A DNA stretch of 5,731 nt from PVC group bacterium (GTDB lineage: Bacteria > Verrucomicrobiota > Kiritimatiellia > CAIKKV01 > PXCX01): contig PWZG01000537.1 of NCBI GenBank assembly GCA_003567575.1, positions 1-5,731 of the forward strand. The letters run 5' to 3'. The position numbers were made by a program, and so were the translations under genes. The notes beneath the pieces are model-generated. The model was not told where the DNA came from and did not search any database. It saw only the letters and a list, made by a program, of their open reading frames with translations. Below are positions 1 through 4,492 of this stretch, in pieces (the first letter of the stretch is position 1; the number at the start of each line of letters is the position of its first letter).

Positions 1-200
1 CGGTCCTCCCGGGCCGTTCTCTTCGTGATTGTTGATGAAAAAACCCTGGGAAAACGGCGCAGGAGCACCGTTCTACGGGAAGCAACATCCGGCAGCAGGC
101 TACTTTCCCGTGAACGGTTACCAATTGAAAAGAAGGAATTTTCAGTGCGTTACTGTCGCGCGATATCAAGACCGAAGACTTCATTCAACGGGAGGATCGC
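1..200. other. Upstream region without a supported gene
   Basis: I see no convincing gene here. One + strand frame is open from base 1 to a TGA at 202-204 that overlaps the start codon of the next gene as ATGA, so it could be the tail of an upstream gene. However, its translation is rich in Arg and Ser, has rare-looking codons (AGG, CTA, AGA) and resembles no family I know. The complementary strand is also open from about 186 to the edge, again with an unconvincing product. No -35/-10 pair stands out; TTGAAA at 125-130 has no good -10 partner. The only clear signal is the GGGAGG ribosome binding site at 190-195 for the following gene. Confidence 0.4.
190..195 (+). promoter_or_regulatory. Ribosome binding site of the TraB/GumN gene
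   Basis: GGGAGG lies 5 bases before ATG 201. It supports that start over in-frame upstream extensions, which contain no better start codon before an in-frame TGA at 126-128. Confidence 0.75.
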
Positions 201-1151
201 ATGAGAAGACGAATAGTTCGGCGTATTCGGAAATCAGCATGGGTAAGCGGTGTCGCCGTTTTAAGCTTTGTACTGACGGTCTCCGTCTTATGGGGCAGGG
301 ATACGGAAACCGGTTATAGAGGATTTTTCTGGAGGGTTGATTCGGAATCCACCAGCGTTTACCTGTTCGGTTCCATTCACGTTGGAACACCCGAATTATA
401 TCCTCTGCACGAACTTATCGAGAGAACGTTTCATGAATCGGACAAATTGGCGGTCGAAGCCGATATCCGGCCCGCGACGCAGATGGCGGCGCTGCCATTT
501 TATGTAGCCGCAACCATGCTTCCGGCGGACACATCGTTACGCAACGAATTGCCCGACGACATTCGCGCATTACTCGACGATTATATCCGGGATGCCGCGC
601 CCATGTACGGCCTCGCAATCGACCGCATGCGACCCTGGGCGGCTGCCATGATGGTTACCATGACGGAAATTCAAAATGCCGGGTTCAAGCCGGAGTGGGG
701 CGTCGACTTGTATTTTTTGAATCAGGCCGAAAAAGCCGGCAAAGAAATCATCGAACTTGAAAGTGTTGAGCAACAGTTGGCGTTATTTTCCGAATTATCG
801 CCGGAGGTACAACAATACATGCTGAAAAGCATTCTGCAGGATCGATCCGAGATTGCGGAATATGCGCAGGCAATGATCCAAAGTTGGAAAACAGGGGATG
901 CCGAGACGTTGCACCACGAATTTATGCGACAATATGCAGACTATGAAGAACTGGCGCCGCTGAAAAAAGCAATGTTGACCGATCGCGATGCCAAAATGAC
1001 TGAAACCATTCAAACATTTTTGGAGGGTCAGGACACGGTTTTCATCGTTGTCGGCGCCGCCCATTTGATTGGCGAGGAAGGAATTATCGCGCGTTTGAAA
1101 AACAATCCGCGATTAAATGTCGTCCCATTGAAAGATGGAACCTTAGAATAA
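201..1151 (+). CDS. TraB/GumN family protein, membrane-anchored
   Basis: This 316-residue protein belongs to the TraB/GumN (TIKI-like) family. Family members are putative metal-dependent hydrolases or proteases with two conserved GxxH motifs. The first is in FGSIHVG (residues 56-62, His60) and the second in GAAHLIGEEG (residues 285-294, His288). Other family-like features are VEAD (residues 85-88, Glu87), RPW near 144-146, WGVDLYFL near 166-173 and an LESVEQQL segment near 187-194. A basic N-terminus is followed by a hydrophobic stretch at about residues 13-31, read as a signal anchor or signal peptide, so the catalytic domain should face the periplasm. Its length of about 300 residues is usual for bacterial members. 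The start is ATG 201 with GGGAGG 5 bases upstream. The gene is separated from the antiporter operon by 65 bases and a hairpin, so a shared function is not shown. The substrate is unknown. Confidence 0.88.
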   Translation: MRRRIVRRIRKSAWVSGVAVLSFVLTVSVLWGRDTETGYRGFFWRVDSESTSVYLFGSIHVGTPELYPLHELIERTFHESDKLAVEADIRPATQMAALPFYVAATMLPADTSLRNELPDDIRALLDDYIRDAAPMYGLAIDRMRPWAAAMMVTMTEIQNAGFKPEWGVDLYFLNQAEKAGKEIIELESVEQQLALFSELSPEVQQYMLKSILQDRSEIAEYAQAMIQSWKTGDAETLHHEFMRQYADYEELAPLKKAMLTDRDAKMTETIQTFLEGQDTVFIVVGAAHLIGEEGIIARLKNNPRLNVVPLKDGTLE

Positions 1152-1165
1152 TGATAAATGGTCTC

Positions 1166-1195
1166 TAGCCGTTCACGCGGTATAACGCGCGGCTA
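1166..1195 (+). other. Imperfect hairpin between the TraB gene and mnhE
   Basis: TAGCCG (1166-1171) pairs with CGGCTA (1190-1195), and the inner CGCG (1176-1179) pairs with CGCG (1186-1189) around the 6-base loop GTATAA. A 4-base bulge (TTCA, 1172-1175) lies on the left arm. No run of T follows, so this is not a standard Rho-independent terminator. It may slow or partly stop transcription from the TraB gene, stabilise the 5' end of the antiporter mRNA, or mean nothing. No folding energy was computed. Confidence 0.4.
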
Positions 1196-1204
1196 TAGGT
1201 AAAG

Positions 1205-1210
1205 AGAAGG
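1205..1210 (+). promoter_or_regulatory. Ribosome binding site favouring the TTG start of mnhE
   Basis: AGAAGG lies 6 bases before TTG 1217. The internal ATG at 1256 has only a weak GGGAA-like stretch about 13 bases upstream, so this site is the main reason for choosing the TTG start. Confidence 0.5.
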
Positions 1211-1216
1211 TTACCC

Positions 1217-1786
1217 TTGACCATTGCAGGGAATACAGGGAACGGATTATCGGTTATGGTATTCGAATGTTACAACAAGATTCGATATTACATAAGAGAC
1301 AAGCATTGTGCCGGGTTGGCGCTGGGATGTTTTGTATTCTGGTTGGCGCTTGCGCGCGATATCAGTACGGGTTCGCTCATTGCAGCGGCGGTCATGTCGC
1401 TAACGGCTGCCCAGTTCGCCGGAAGACCGTTCAGGGGGGCGCAAGGCGAACGTTTCGGGCGTCTTCTGCTGCGTCCCGACCTGCTGGCGCTGTTGACCGC
1501 GCTGTTAATGGTGCAGAGTTATATGGCGGCATTCGCGTTTATTGCGCGTATGTTGAGCGGACGTTATCAGCCGGGCGTCGTTCGCATTCGGACCCGTCTT
1601 GAAAGTCCGCTGGGCCGCGCCATGCTGGCCAACATGATCAGTTTGGTTCCTGGTACGTTGTCGTTATGGATGGAGGACCGTAATATTTACGTGCATTGGT
1701 TTAACATCAAAACCACGCACGGAACGCGTGCCGGCGATCTGATGAAACGCCCGATCGAACGCTTGTTGGCTCGTCTACTTGGATGA
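1217..1786 (+). CDS. Mrp/Mnh antiporter subunit E
   Basis: MnhE (MrpE) is a small membrane subunit needed for assembly or full activity of Mrp-type Na+/H+ antiporters. The family signature is clear at residues 119-164: PGVVRIRTRLESPLGRAMLANMIS followed by VPGTLSLW and a short strand ending YVHWFNI, matching the usual R-dLG-allANsItL-PGTl arrangement. Hydrophobic segments lie at about residues 32-48, 50-66 and 88-112. From TTG 1217 the protein has 189 residues; from the internal ATG at 1256 it has 176, nearer to the usual 160-175. I prefer TTG because AGAAGG is well placed before it, but the extra 13 residues (MTIAGNTGNGLSV) show no family feature, so either start is possible. It is the first antiporter gene, and its TGA (1784-1786) precedes mnhF by 16 bases. 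The Gly/Cys-rich ORF in another frame inside it is a shadow. Confidence 0.87.
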   Translation: MTIAGNTGNGLSVMVFECYNKIRYYIRDKHCAGLALGCFVFWLALARDISTGSLIAAAVMSLTAAQFAGRPFRGAQGERFGRLLLRPDLLALLTALLMVQSYMAAFAFIARMLSGRYQPGVVRIRTRLESPLGRAMLANMISLVPGTLSLWMEDRNIYVHWFNIKTTHGTRAGDLMKRPIERLLARLLG

Positions 1787-1802
1787 ATGCGGGAGTTATG
1801 GA

Positions 1803-2063
1803 ATGAGCACGGTAATTTTCGTATTGATTGGCTTGGCAGCCATAAGCGGCTGGCGCTTGTTTGCAGGGCCATCGTTTCAGGATCGGTTGCTGGCGGCTAA
1901 CCTGATTTCGGGGCAGATTGTATTGATGATGTGTTATTTCGCCGTACACGAAGGACGCAGTTTCTATTTGGATGTCGCCATGATATTTGCCTTGTTATCG
2001 TTCGCCGAAGTCATTGCCTTCGTCCGCTTCGGCACGGTGTTCAGTGAAGGGAACGCAAAATGA
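1803..2063 (+). CDS. Mrp/Mnh antiporter subunit F
   Basis: MnhF (MrpF) is a three-helix membrane subunit of Mrp antiporters. This 86-residue protein has the typical length. The family motif RLFAGPSFQDRLLAANLIS (residues 18-36) contains the conserved Gly-Pro, Asp-Arg and Ala-x-Asn, and a second conserved stretch YLDVAMIFALLSF (residues 55-67) carries Asp57 in the last helix. Helices fall at about residues 3-20, 32-48 and 56-76. ATG 1803 is chosen because GGGAG (1791-1795) lies 7 bases upstream and the resulting N-terminus fits the family. A TTG at 1779 would add eight residues with no support and would overlap mnhE. The stop overlaps the mnhG start in an ATGA junction at 2060-2063, suggesting translational coupling. 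Confidence 0.9.
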   Translation: MSTVIFVLIGLAAISGWRLFAGPSFQDRLLAANLISGQIVLMMCYFAVHEGRSFYLDVAMIFALLSFAEVIAFVRFGTVFSEGNAK

Positions 2064-2356
2064 TCAGCGCTTTCTTGATCGCTTTGGGATTGCTATTGAT
2101 TTTTTTCGGGGCATTAGGGACAATCATCCTGCCTGACCTTTTTTCCCGTTTTCATGCCGCGACCAAGTGCGGCGTAACCGGGACGGTTACCGTCCTGCTG
2201 GGCCTGATGGCGAGGGCCGATGGCGCCGATTACCGGGTTCGTTTGTTGTTCATCATCTTGTTCATTCTTCTGACCGCTCCGTTGATTCCGCATGTGCTGG
2301 GCGTGTCATACCTGCGCGATACACGGGATAAAGAGGGTGGGGGAGACATGTCATGA
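2060..2356 (+). CDS. Mrp/Mnh antiporter subunit G
   Basis: MnhG (MrpG) is a three-helix membrane subunit of Mrp-type cation/proton antiporters. The 98-residue product shows the hallmark LPDLFSRFHAATKCGVTG (residues 24-41), where the R-x-HAATK core is highly conserved, and the TAPLIPH segment (residues 72-78) corresponding to the usual TAP-aH motif near the end of the third helix. Hydrophobic helices are at about residues 3-22, 38-51 and 60-80. The start ATG has AAGGGA (2047-2052) 7 bases upstream and overlaps the mnhF stop. The gene ends in an ATGA overlap (2353-2356) with the next gene. The Cys at residue 37, after HAATK, is a small variation on the usual Ala. Confidence 0.92.
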   Translation: MISAFLIALGLLLIFFGALGTIILPDLFSRFHAATKCGVTGTVTVLLGLMARADGADYRVRLLFIILFILLTAPLIPHVLGVSYLRDTRDKEGGGDMS

Positions 2357-2658
2357 CGGGCGGTATGGTCCATGGGTTACTGGGTTTAATGTTGATACTG
2401 GCGTTCGGCGTGGTGTTCGCGCGCAGCCTGTTGATCTCGTTGATTACACTCAGTTTGTTCAGTATGTTGCTGACGATGCAATACCTCATGATGCATGCGC
2501 CGGATGTGGCGTTGACCGAAGCCACCTTGGGCGTGGGATTGTCGCCACTGGTTTTTTTGGTGGCTATACGTAAAACCGGGATTACAACACATGATAAAAC
2601 TCAAGGATTATCTGGGACCGGAAACGGTGATCCGGATGAATACCGTCGACCACGATGA
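2353..2658 (+). CDS. DUF4040 / MbhD-type antiporter subunit (MrpA C-terminal piece)
   Basis: This 101-residue membrane protein matches the DUF4040/MbhD domain. In classical MrpA that domain is fused behind the large NuoL-like part; in Mbh-type and some short Mrp operons it is a separate subunit. The diagnostic stretch APDVALTEATLGVGLSPLVFLVAIRKT spans residues 49-75 and is written here by position; Glu56 in VALTE is the conserved membrane carboxylate. Helices are at about residues 9-23, 26-46 and 58-72. The start is ATG 2353, with GGGGGA (2339-2344) about 8 bases upstream and an ATGA overlap with mnhG. After residue 79 the sequence turns into a polar tail of about 22 residues, encoded entirely within the 68-base overlap with the next gene. 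The family usually ends near residue 78-80, so the tail may have no function. Confidence 0.82.
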   Translation: MTGGMVHGLLGLMLILAFGVVFARSLLISLITLSLFSMLLTMQYLMMHAPDVALTEATLGVGLSPLVFLVAIRKTGITTHDKTQGLSGTGNGDPDEYRRPR

Positions 2659-3037
2659 GATTGTCGGGCGACTGGTCGGCATTTGCTTGCGCGATGCGCC
2701 GCCGGCTTCTCGAACCGCATTACAGCAACGGGTACTCAAAACCATGGCCATGAAGGACCAGGGATTGGGCGCCGGATTCGCTATTAGTCATGCGCGCATT
2801 GACGATGTCGACAAAATAAGCGTGGCTGCCGGATTGCTTCCGCGACCGATACGATTTGCCAAATGGCCGGGTATTCACACGGTGTTTTGCGCGATTATTC
2901 CATCCGGCAAGGCGGCGGCATATCTCGGGTTCATGGCGCATTTGTGTCGCATGCTGGCGCAGCCCGATCCGCGCGCGGCATTCGTCACGGGCGATCGCGA
3001 CCGGATTTTACAATGCATTGAATTGTTCGACGCGTAG
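2591..3037 (+). CDS. PTS EIIA (PtsN/fructose-type) domain protein
   Basis: This 148-residue soluble protein looks like a complete, single-domain PTS EIIA of the fructose/nitrogen (PtsN) class. It opens with LKDYLGPETVIRMNTVDHDEI, the usual DYL-p--V beginning. The active-site region is GLGAGFAISHARIDDVDK (residues 58-75), where His67 occupies the position of the phosphorylated histidine in the G-aiPHg/r motif. The usual Pro before the histidine is Ser. The FCAIIPSGKAAAYLGFMAHLCRML segment (positions 99-122) matches the strand and helix after the active site. EIIA domains accept phosphate from HPr/NPr; PtsN regulates K+ transporters in Escherichia coli. No EIIB or EIIC domain is present, so a regulatory rather than sugar-uptake role is likely. 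ATG 2591 overlaps the previous gene by 68 bases in the +1 frame; the first 15 residues fit the family, which favours it over ATG 2636. A weak GGGA lies about 9 bases upstream. Confidence 0.83.
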   Translation: MIKLKDYLGPETVIRMNTVDHDEIVGRLVGICLRDAPPASRTALQQRVLKTMAMKDQGLGAGFAISHARIDDVDKISVAAGLLPRPIRFAKWPGIHTVFCAIIPSGKAAAYLGFMAHLCRMLAQPDPRAAFVTGDRDRILQCIELFDA

Positions 3038-3040
3038 AGG
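3036..3040 (+). promoter_or_regulatory. Ribosome binding site deciding the PII-like start
   Basis: AGAGG begins inside the stop codon of the EIIA gene and sits 7 bases before GTG 3048. The other in-frame GTG, at 3042, would have only 1 base of spacing. Confidence 0.55.
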
Positions 3041-3047
3041 TGTGACG

Positions 3048-3368
3048 GTGTGGTTATTCTTTGCCATTCTTAAAAACGAGACAGTAACCGAGAAAATGCT
3101 CTCCGCCATGCTGGAACTGGAATTGACGGATGCGGCCGTAGTCGATGGCGAAGCCGTTGAAAACATGGCGGCGCGAACGTTTGAACTGTTCTCGGAAGTC
3201 GGCAGGCTTTTCAGTGAACGGCTGCGATATAACCGGGTACTGATCTGTAAATTACCCGATCGTTCCGTGGCCGACGACCTTGCGCGGCTTTGCCGTGATG
3301 ACGGCCTGGATTTGACCGATCCGGAAACCGGTTTTTTTATGATGATTCCTTGCGAACCATGGCCGTGA
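3048..3368 (+). CDS. Small PII-like (ferredoxin-fold) regulatory protein
   Basis: This 106-residue soluble protein resembles the PII-like proteins found beside transporters and EIIA genes. The pattern is a first strand WLFFAILKN (residues 2-10), a helix starting ETVTEKMLSAMLELEL, a second strand DAAVVDGEAV (residues 28-37), a variable middle, then strand NRVLICKLP (residues 62-70), helix SVADDLARLCRDDG, and a closing DPETGFFMMIP (residues 91-101) resembling the pTGi-F-lPV end of such proteins. PII-like proteins sense nucleotides or metabolites and often bind a membrane transporter. No standard PII T-loop uridylylation motif is visible, so the ligand is unknown. The frame stays open upstream to 2856, but that part is a shadow of the EIIA gene. 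GTG 3048 is preferred for its spacing from AGAGG; GTG 3042 would add two residues. The spacing to the EIIA stop is 10 bases. Family assignment rests on recognised pattern only. Confidence 0.6.
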   Translation: MWLFFAILKNETVTEKMLSAMLELELTDAAVVDGEAVENMAARTFELFSEVGRLFSERLRYNRVLICKLPDRSVADDLARLCRDDGLDLTDPETGFFMMIPCEPWP

Positions 3369-3370
3369 GG
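3367..3370 (+). promoter_or_regulatory. Possible ribosome binding site for the 44-residue ORF
   Basis: GAGG overlaps the TGA stop of the PII-like gene (3366-3368) and lies 4 bases before ATG 3375. The spacing is a little short. Confidence 0.3.
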
Positions 3371-3374
3371 CAGT

Positions 3375-3509
3375 ATGGCCCTTACTCCAAACGCTTACGC
3401 CATTTACTTACTCTATTCCCTTACGCTATTCCATTACGCTAATCAATCTGAAGAACAACCAGGTAAAAACGTGTATTTCTTCCAAAAAGGCTCGCTAAAA
3501 AACCCATGA
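3375..3509 (+). CDS. Possible small ORF, 44 residues, upstream of mnhB
   Basis: An ATG at 3375 opens a frame of 44 codons ending in TGA 3507-3509. The stop overlaps the mnhB start in an ATGA junction, the same arrangement used elsewhere in this operon. The product starts MALTPNAYAIYLLYSLTLFH, a short hydrophobic segment, and continues with a polar, Lys/Asn/Gln-rich tail; I recognise no family. For the ORF: GAGG 4 bases upstream, exact filling of the gap between the PII-like gene and mnhB, and the lack of a good ribosome binding site at mnhB, which coupling would explain. Against it: the region contains 13-bp tandem repeats (a length not divisible by 3), is more A+T-rich than its neighbours, and an open frame of this length can arise by chance. 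It could be a leader peptide or not be translated. Confidence 0.33.
   Translation: MALTPNAYAIYLLYSLTLFHYANQSEEQPGKNVYFFQKGSLKNP
3382..3446. repeat. Five degenerate tandem copies of a 13-bp unit
   Basis: Five units follow each other without gaps, starting at 3382, 3395, 3408, 3421 and 3434: TTACTCCAAACGC, TTACGCCATTTAC, TTACTCTATTCCC, TTACGCTATTCCA and TTACGCTAATCAA. TTAC at positions 1-4, C at 6 and A at 8 are the same in all five. Units 3 and 4, and units 4 and 5, agree at 11 of 13 positions. The array is in the spacer between the PII-like gene and mnhB, the only gap of more than about 20 bases inside the operon. Thirteen bases is a little over one helical turn, so a binding array is possible, but a decayed minisatellite is equally likely. 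Confidence 0.75.
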
Positions 3510-3937
3510 TGGAATTAAGAGATTCAGCGATCGTTAATATTTCGTTGCAGGCGTTGTTTCCGCTGGTCGTACTGTTCAGTTTTCAATTATTCTCGTACGG
3601 CGCATCGTTTCCCGGCGGCGGATTCCAGGCCGGCGTGGCATTCGGTACGATCGTCGTCATATTGGAAGTGGTGCGTGGCGCGAGGATTTACGATAACGAT
3701 GTTTATATCGGCATGGAATTGGTTGGCGTGATGTTGTTATTGTTTTTTTTGTTCGCTGGACTGTTTTTATCCGGGAAACCGTTCGGCGCATTTTACGCGA
3801 TGAAAACTGCCGGCCTGCTCTTTTCCAGCGTGTATATCTGGTTATTGAATCTGGCCATCTACCTTGAAGTGGCCGGTTCGATCGTCCTTATCTTCCGGTA
3901 TTTTATCGAGTGGGAAAATGAAACCATCGCCGCTTAA
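3506..3937 (+). CDS. Mrp/Mnh antiporter subunit B
   Basis: MnhB (MrpB/MbhF-type) is a four-helix membrane subunit. The signature SFPGGGFQAGVAFGTIVVI (residues 34-52) corresponds to the strongly conserved PGGGF-gG motif, and its FQAGV version is closer to Mbh-type and short Mrp systems than to MrpB's FIGGL. Other features are an N-terminal helix with LFPLVVLFSFQLF (residues 17-29), a third helix about residues 68-90 and a last helix about 105-132 ending in a charged tail. Its 143 residues are normal. The start at ATG 3506 (or ATG 3509) lacks a good ribosome binding site: AAGG at 3487-3490 is about 15 bases away, so translation may be coupled to the small ORF upstream. An upstream in-frame TAA at 3464-3466 rules out a longer form. 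A run of eight T at 3743-3750 lies in the coding region, with the frame intact. Confidence 0.9.
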   Translation: MMELRDSAIVNISLQALFPLVVLFSFQLFSYGASFPGGGFQAGVAFGTIVVILEVVRGARIYDNDVYIGMELVGVMLLLFFLFAGLFLSGKPFGAFYAMKTAGLLFSSVYIWLLNLAIYLEVAGSIVLIFRYFIEWENETIAA

Positions 3938-4178
3938 ATGGTTGACGCTGGGTTGCCTGGGTATCCTGCTGGTGTGCGGGTGGGGCCGCGGCGCCGTCGT
4001 GCCGCTTCCAGGTGTTCAAACAATCATCGCCGATTTTGTCGATATCGCGCGAACCATGAATATACGCAATATGGTTTCCGCCATATATCTTGGGCCGCGT
4101 CTTGGCGATACGCTGCTCGAAGTCATGGTGGTGGTGCTGGCCGTATACGGCATGAAATTCGTGAGGGAAACGTTGTGA
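3918..4178 (+). CDS. MbhE-like antiporter subunit (second MrpA C-terminal piece)
   Basis: This 86-residue membrane protein resembles MbhE, which corresponds to the extreme C-terminal part of classical MrpA. It has one N-terminal helix (about residues 8-24), an extracytoplasmic segment of about 25-58, and a second helix (about 66-80). The recognisable stretch is MNIRNMVSAIYLGPRLGDTL at residues 47-66, followed by LEV; it matches the family's N-V-tai--d-R--DTLgE pattern with Asn51, Arg61, Asp64 and Glu68. ATG 3918 is chosen because it gives the family-like length with a TGGGA upstream (3911-3915); the frame stays open further left but only as a shadow of mnhB. The 20-base overlap with mnhB and GTGA overlap with mnhC suggest coupling. 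In MrpA and in Mbh operons this domain precedes MnhB; here it follows it. Confidence 0.68.
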   Translation: MKPSPLKWLTLGCLGILLVCGWGRGAVVPLPGVQTIIADFVDIARTMNIRNMVSAIYLGPRLGDTLLEVMVVVLAVYGMKFVRETL

Positions 4179-4492
4179 CGCTTGTCCTGCTGATAGCGGC
4201 GGTGGCCTTGTATGGATTGATTGTATCCGACAACCTGATCCGCAAGGTGATGTGTCTGGCCATGCTGGAAAGCATGGTCATCCTTGTCTTTCTCGGGGCC
4301 GGTTATGTGGAAGACGGTCTGGCGCCGATTCTGAGCGAGAATGTCGCGTTGACCGTCGATCCGTTGCCCCAGGCGCTGATGCTGACAGCGATTGTGATCA
4401 GTGTTTGCTTCAATTCATTGGCCCTGGCGTTCATAGTCCGCGTGCACCAGAAGCATCATACCCTGGAGGTATCGCGTCTCAATGATCTCTGA
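4175..4492 (+). CDS. Mrp/Mnh antiporter subunit C (NuoK-like)
   Basis: MnhC (MrpC) is the three-helix subunit homologous to NuoK of respiratory complex I. The 105-residue product has SDNLIRKVMCLAMLESMVIL (residues 18-37), matching the NLIR-iiGl-ll family segment at the second helix; Glu32 there is in the general position of a conserved NuoK carboxylate, though this needs an alignment. The other marker, VDPLPQALMLTAIVIS (residues 61-76), is the near-invariant DPLPQALvLTAIVI motif. The start is GTG 4175, which overlaps the preceding stop (GTGA) and has GAGGG (4163-4167) 7 bases upstream. The longer frame extending left to 3938 is a shadow of the MbhE-like gene. It overlaps mnhD by 11 bases. Confidence 0.92.
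   Translation: MTLVLLIAAVALYGLIVSDNLIRKVMCLAMLESMVILVFLGAGYVEDGLAPILSENVALTVDPLPQALMLTAIVISVCFNSLALAFIVRVHQKHHTLEVSRLNDL

Noticed and set aside
29..319. 96-codon + strand ORF from a TTG
   Set aside because: It overlaps the TraB/GumN gene by more than 100 bases, lacks a ribosome binding site and has an unstructured, atypical translation.
1181..1186. TATAAC as a -10 element for the antiporter operon
   Set aside because: No -35 match better than about 2 of 6 lies 16-18 bases upstream, and the hexamer falls in a hairpin.
1267..1602. 111-codon + strand ORF inside mnhE
   Set aside because: It is Cys/Arg-rich, has no ribosome binding site of note and overlaps the recognised MnhE frame throughout.
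3321..3338. CCGG-AAA-CCGG followed by seven T, resembling a Rho-independent terminator
   Set aside because: The stem is only 4 bp, and the bases encode the conserved-looking TGFF near the end of the PII-like protein, so codon content explains them.
3441..3453. IHF-like site (AATCAATCTGAAG) after the 13-bp repeats
   Set aside because: The WATCAA half is present but the TTR half is missing, so it does not meet the consensus.
3743..3750. Run of eight T in mnhB, a possible slippage or phase-variation site
   Set aside because: It encodes Phe-Phe-Leu in a membrane helix rich in TTT/TTG codons, and the frame is intact on both sides; nothing else suggests programmed slippage.
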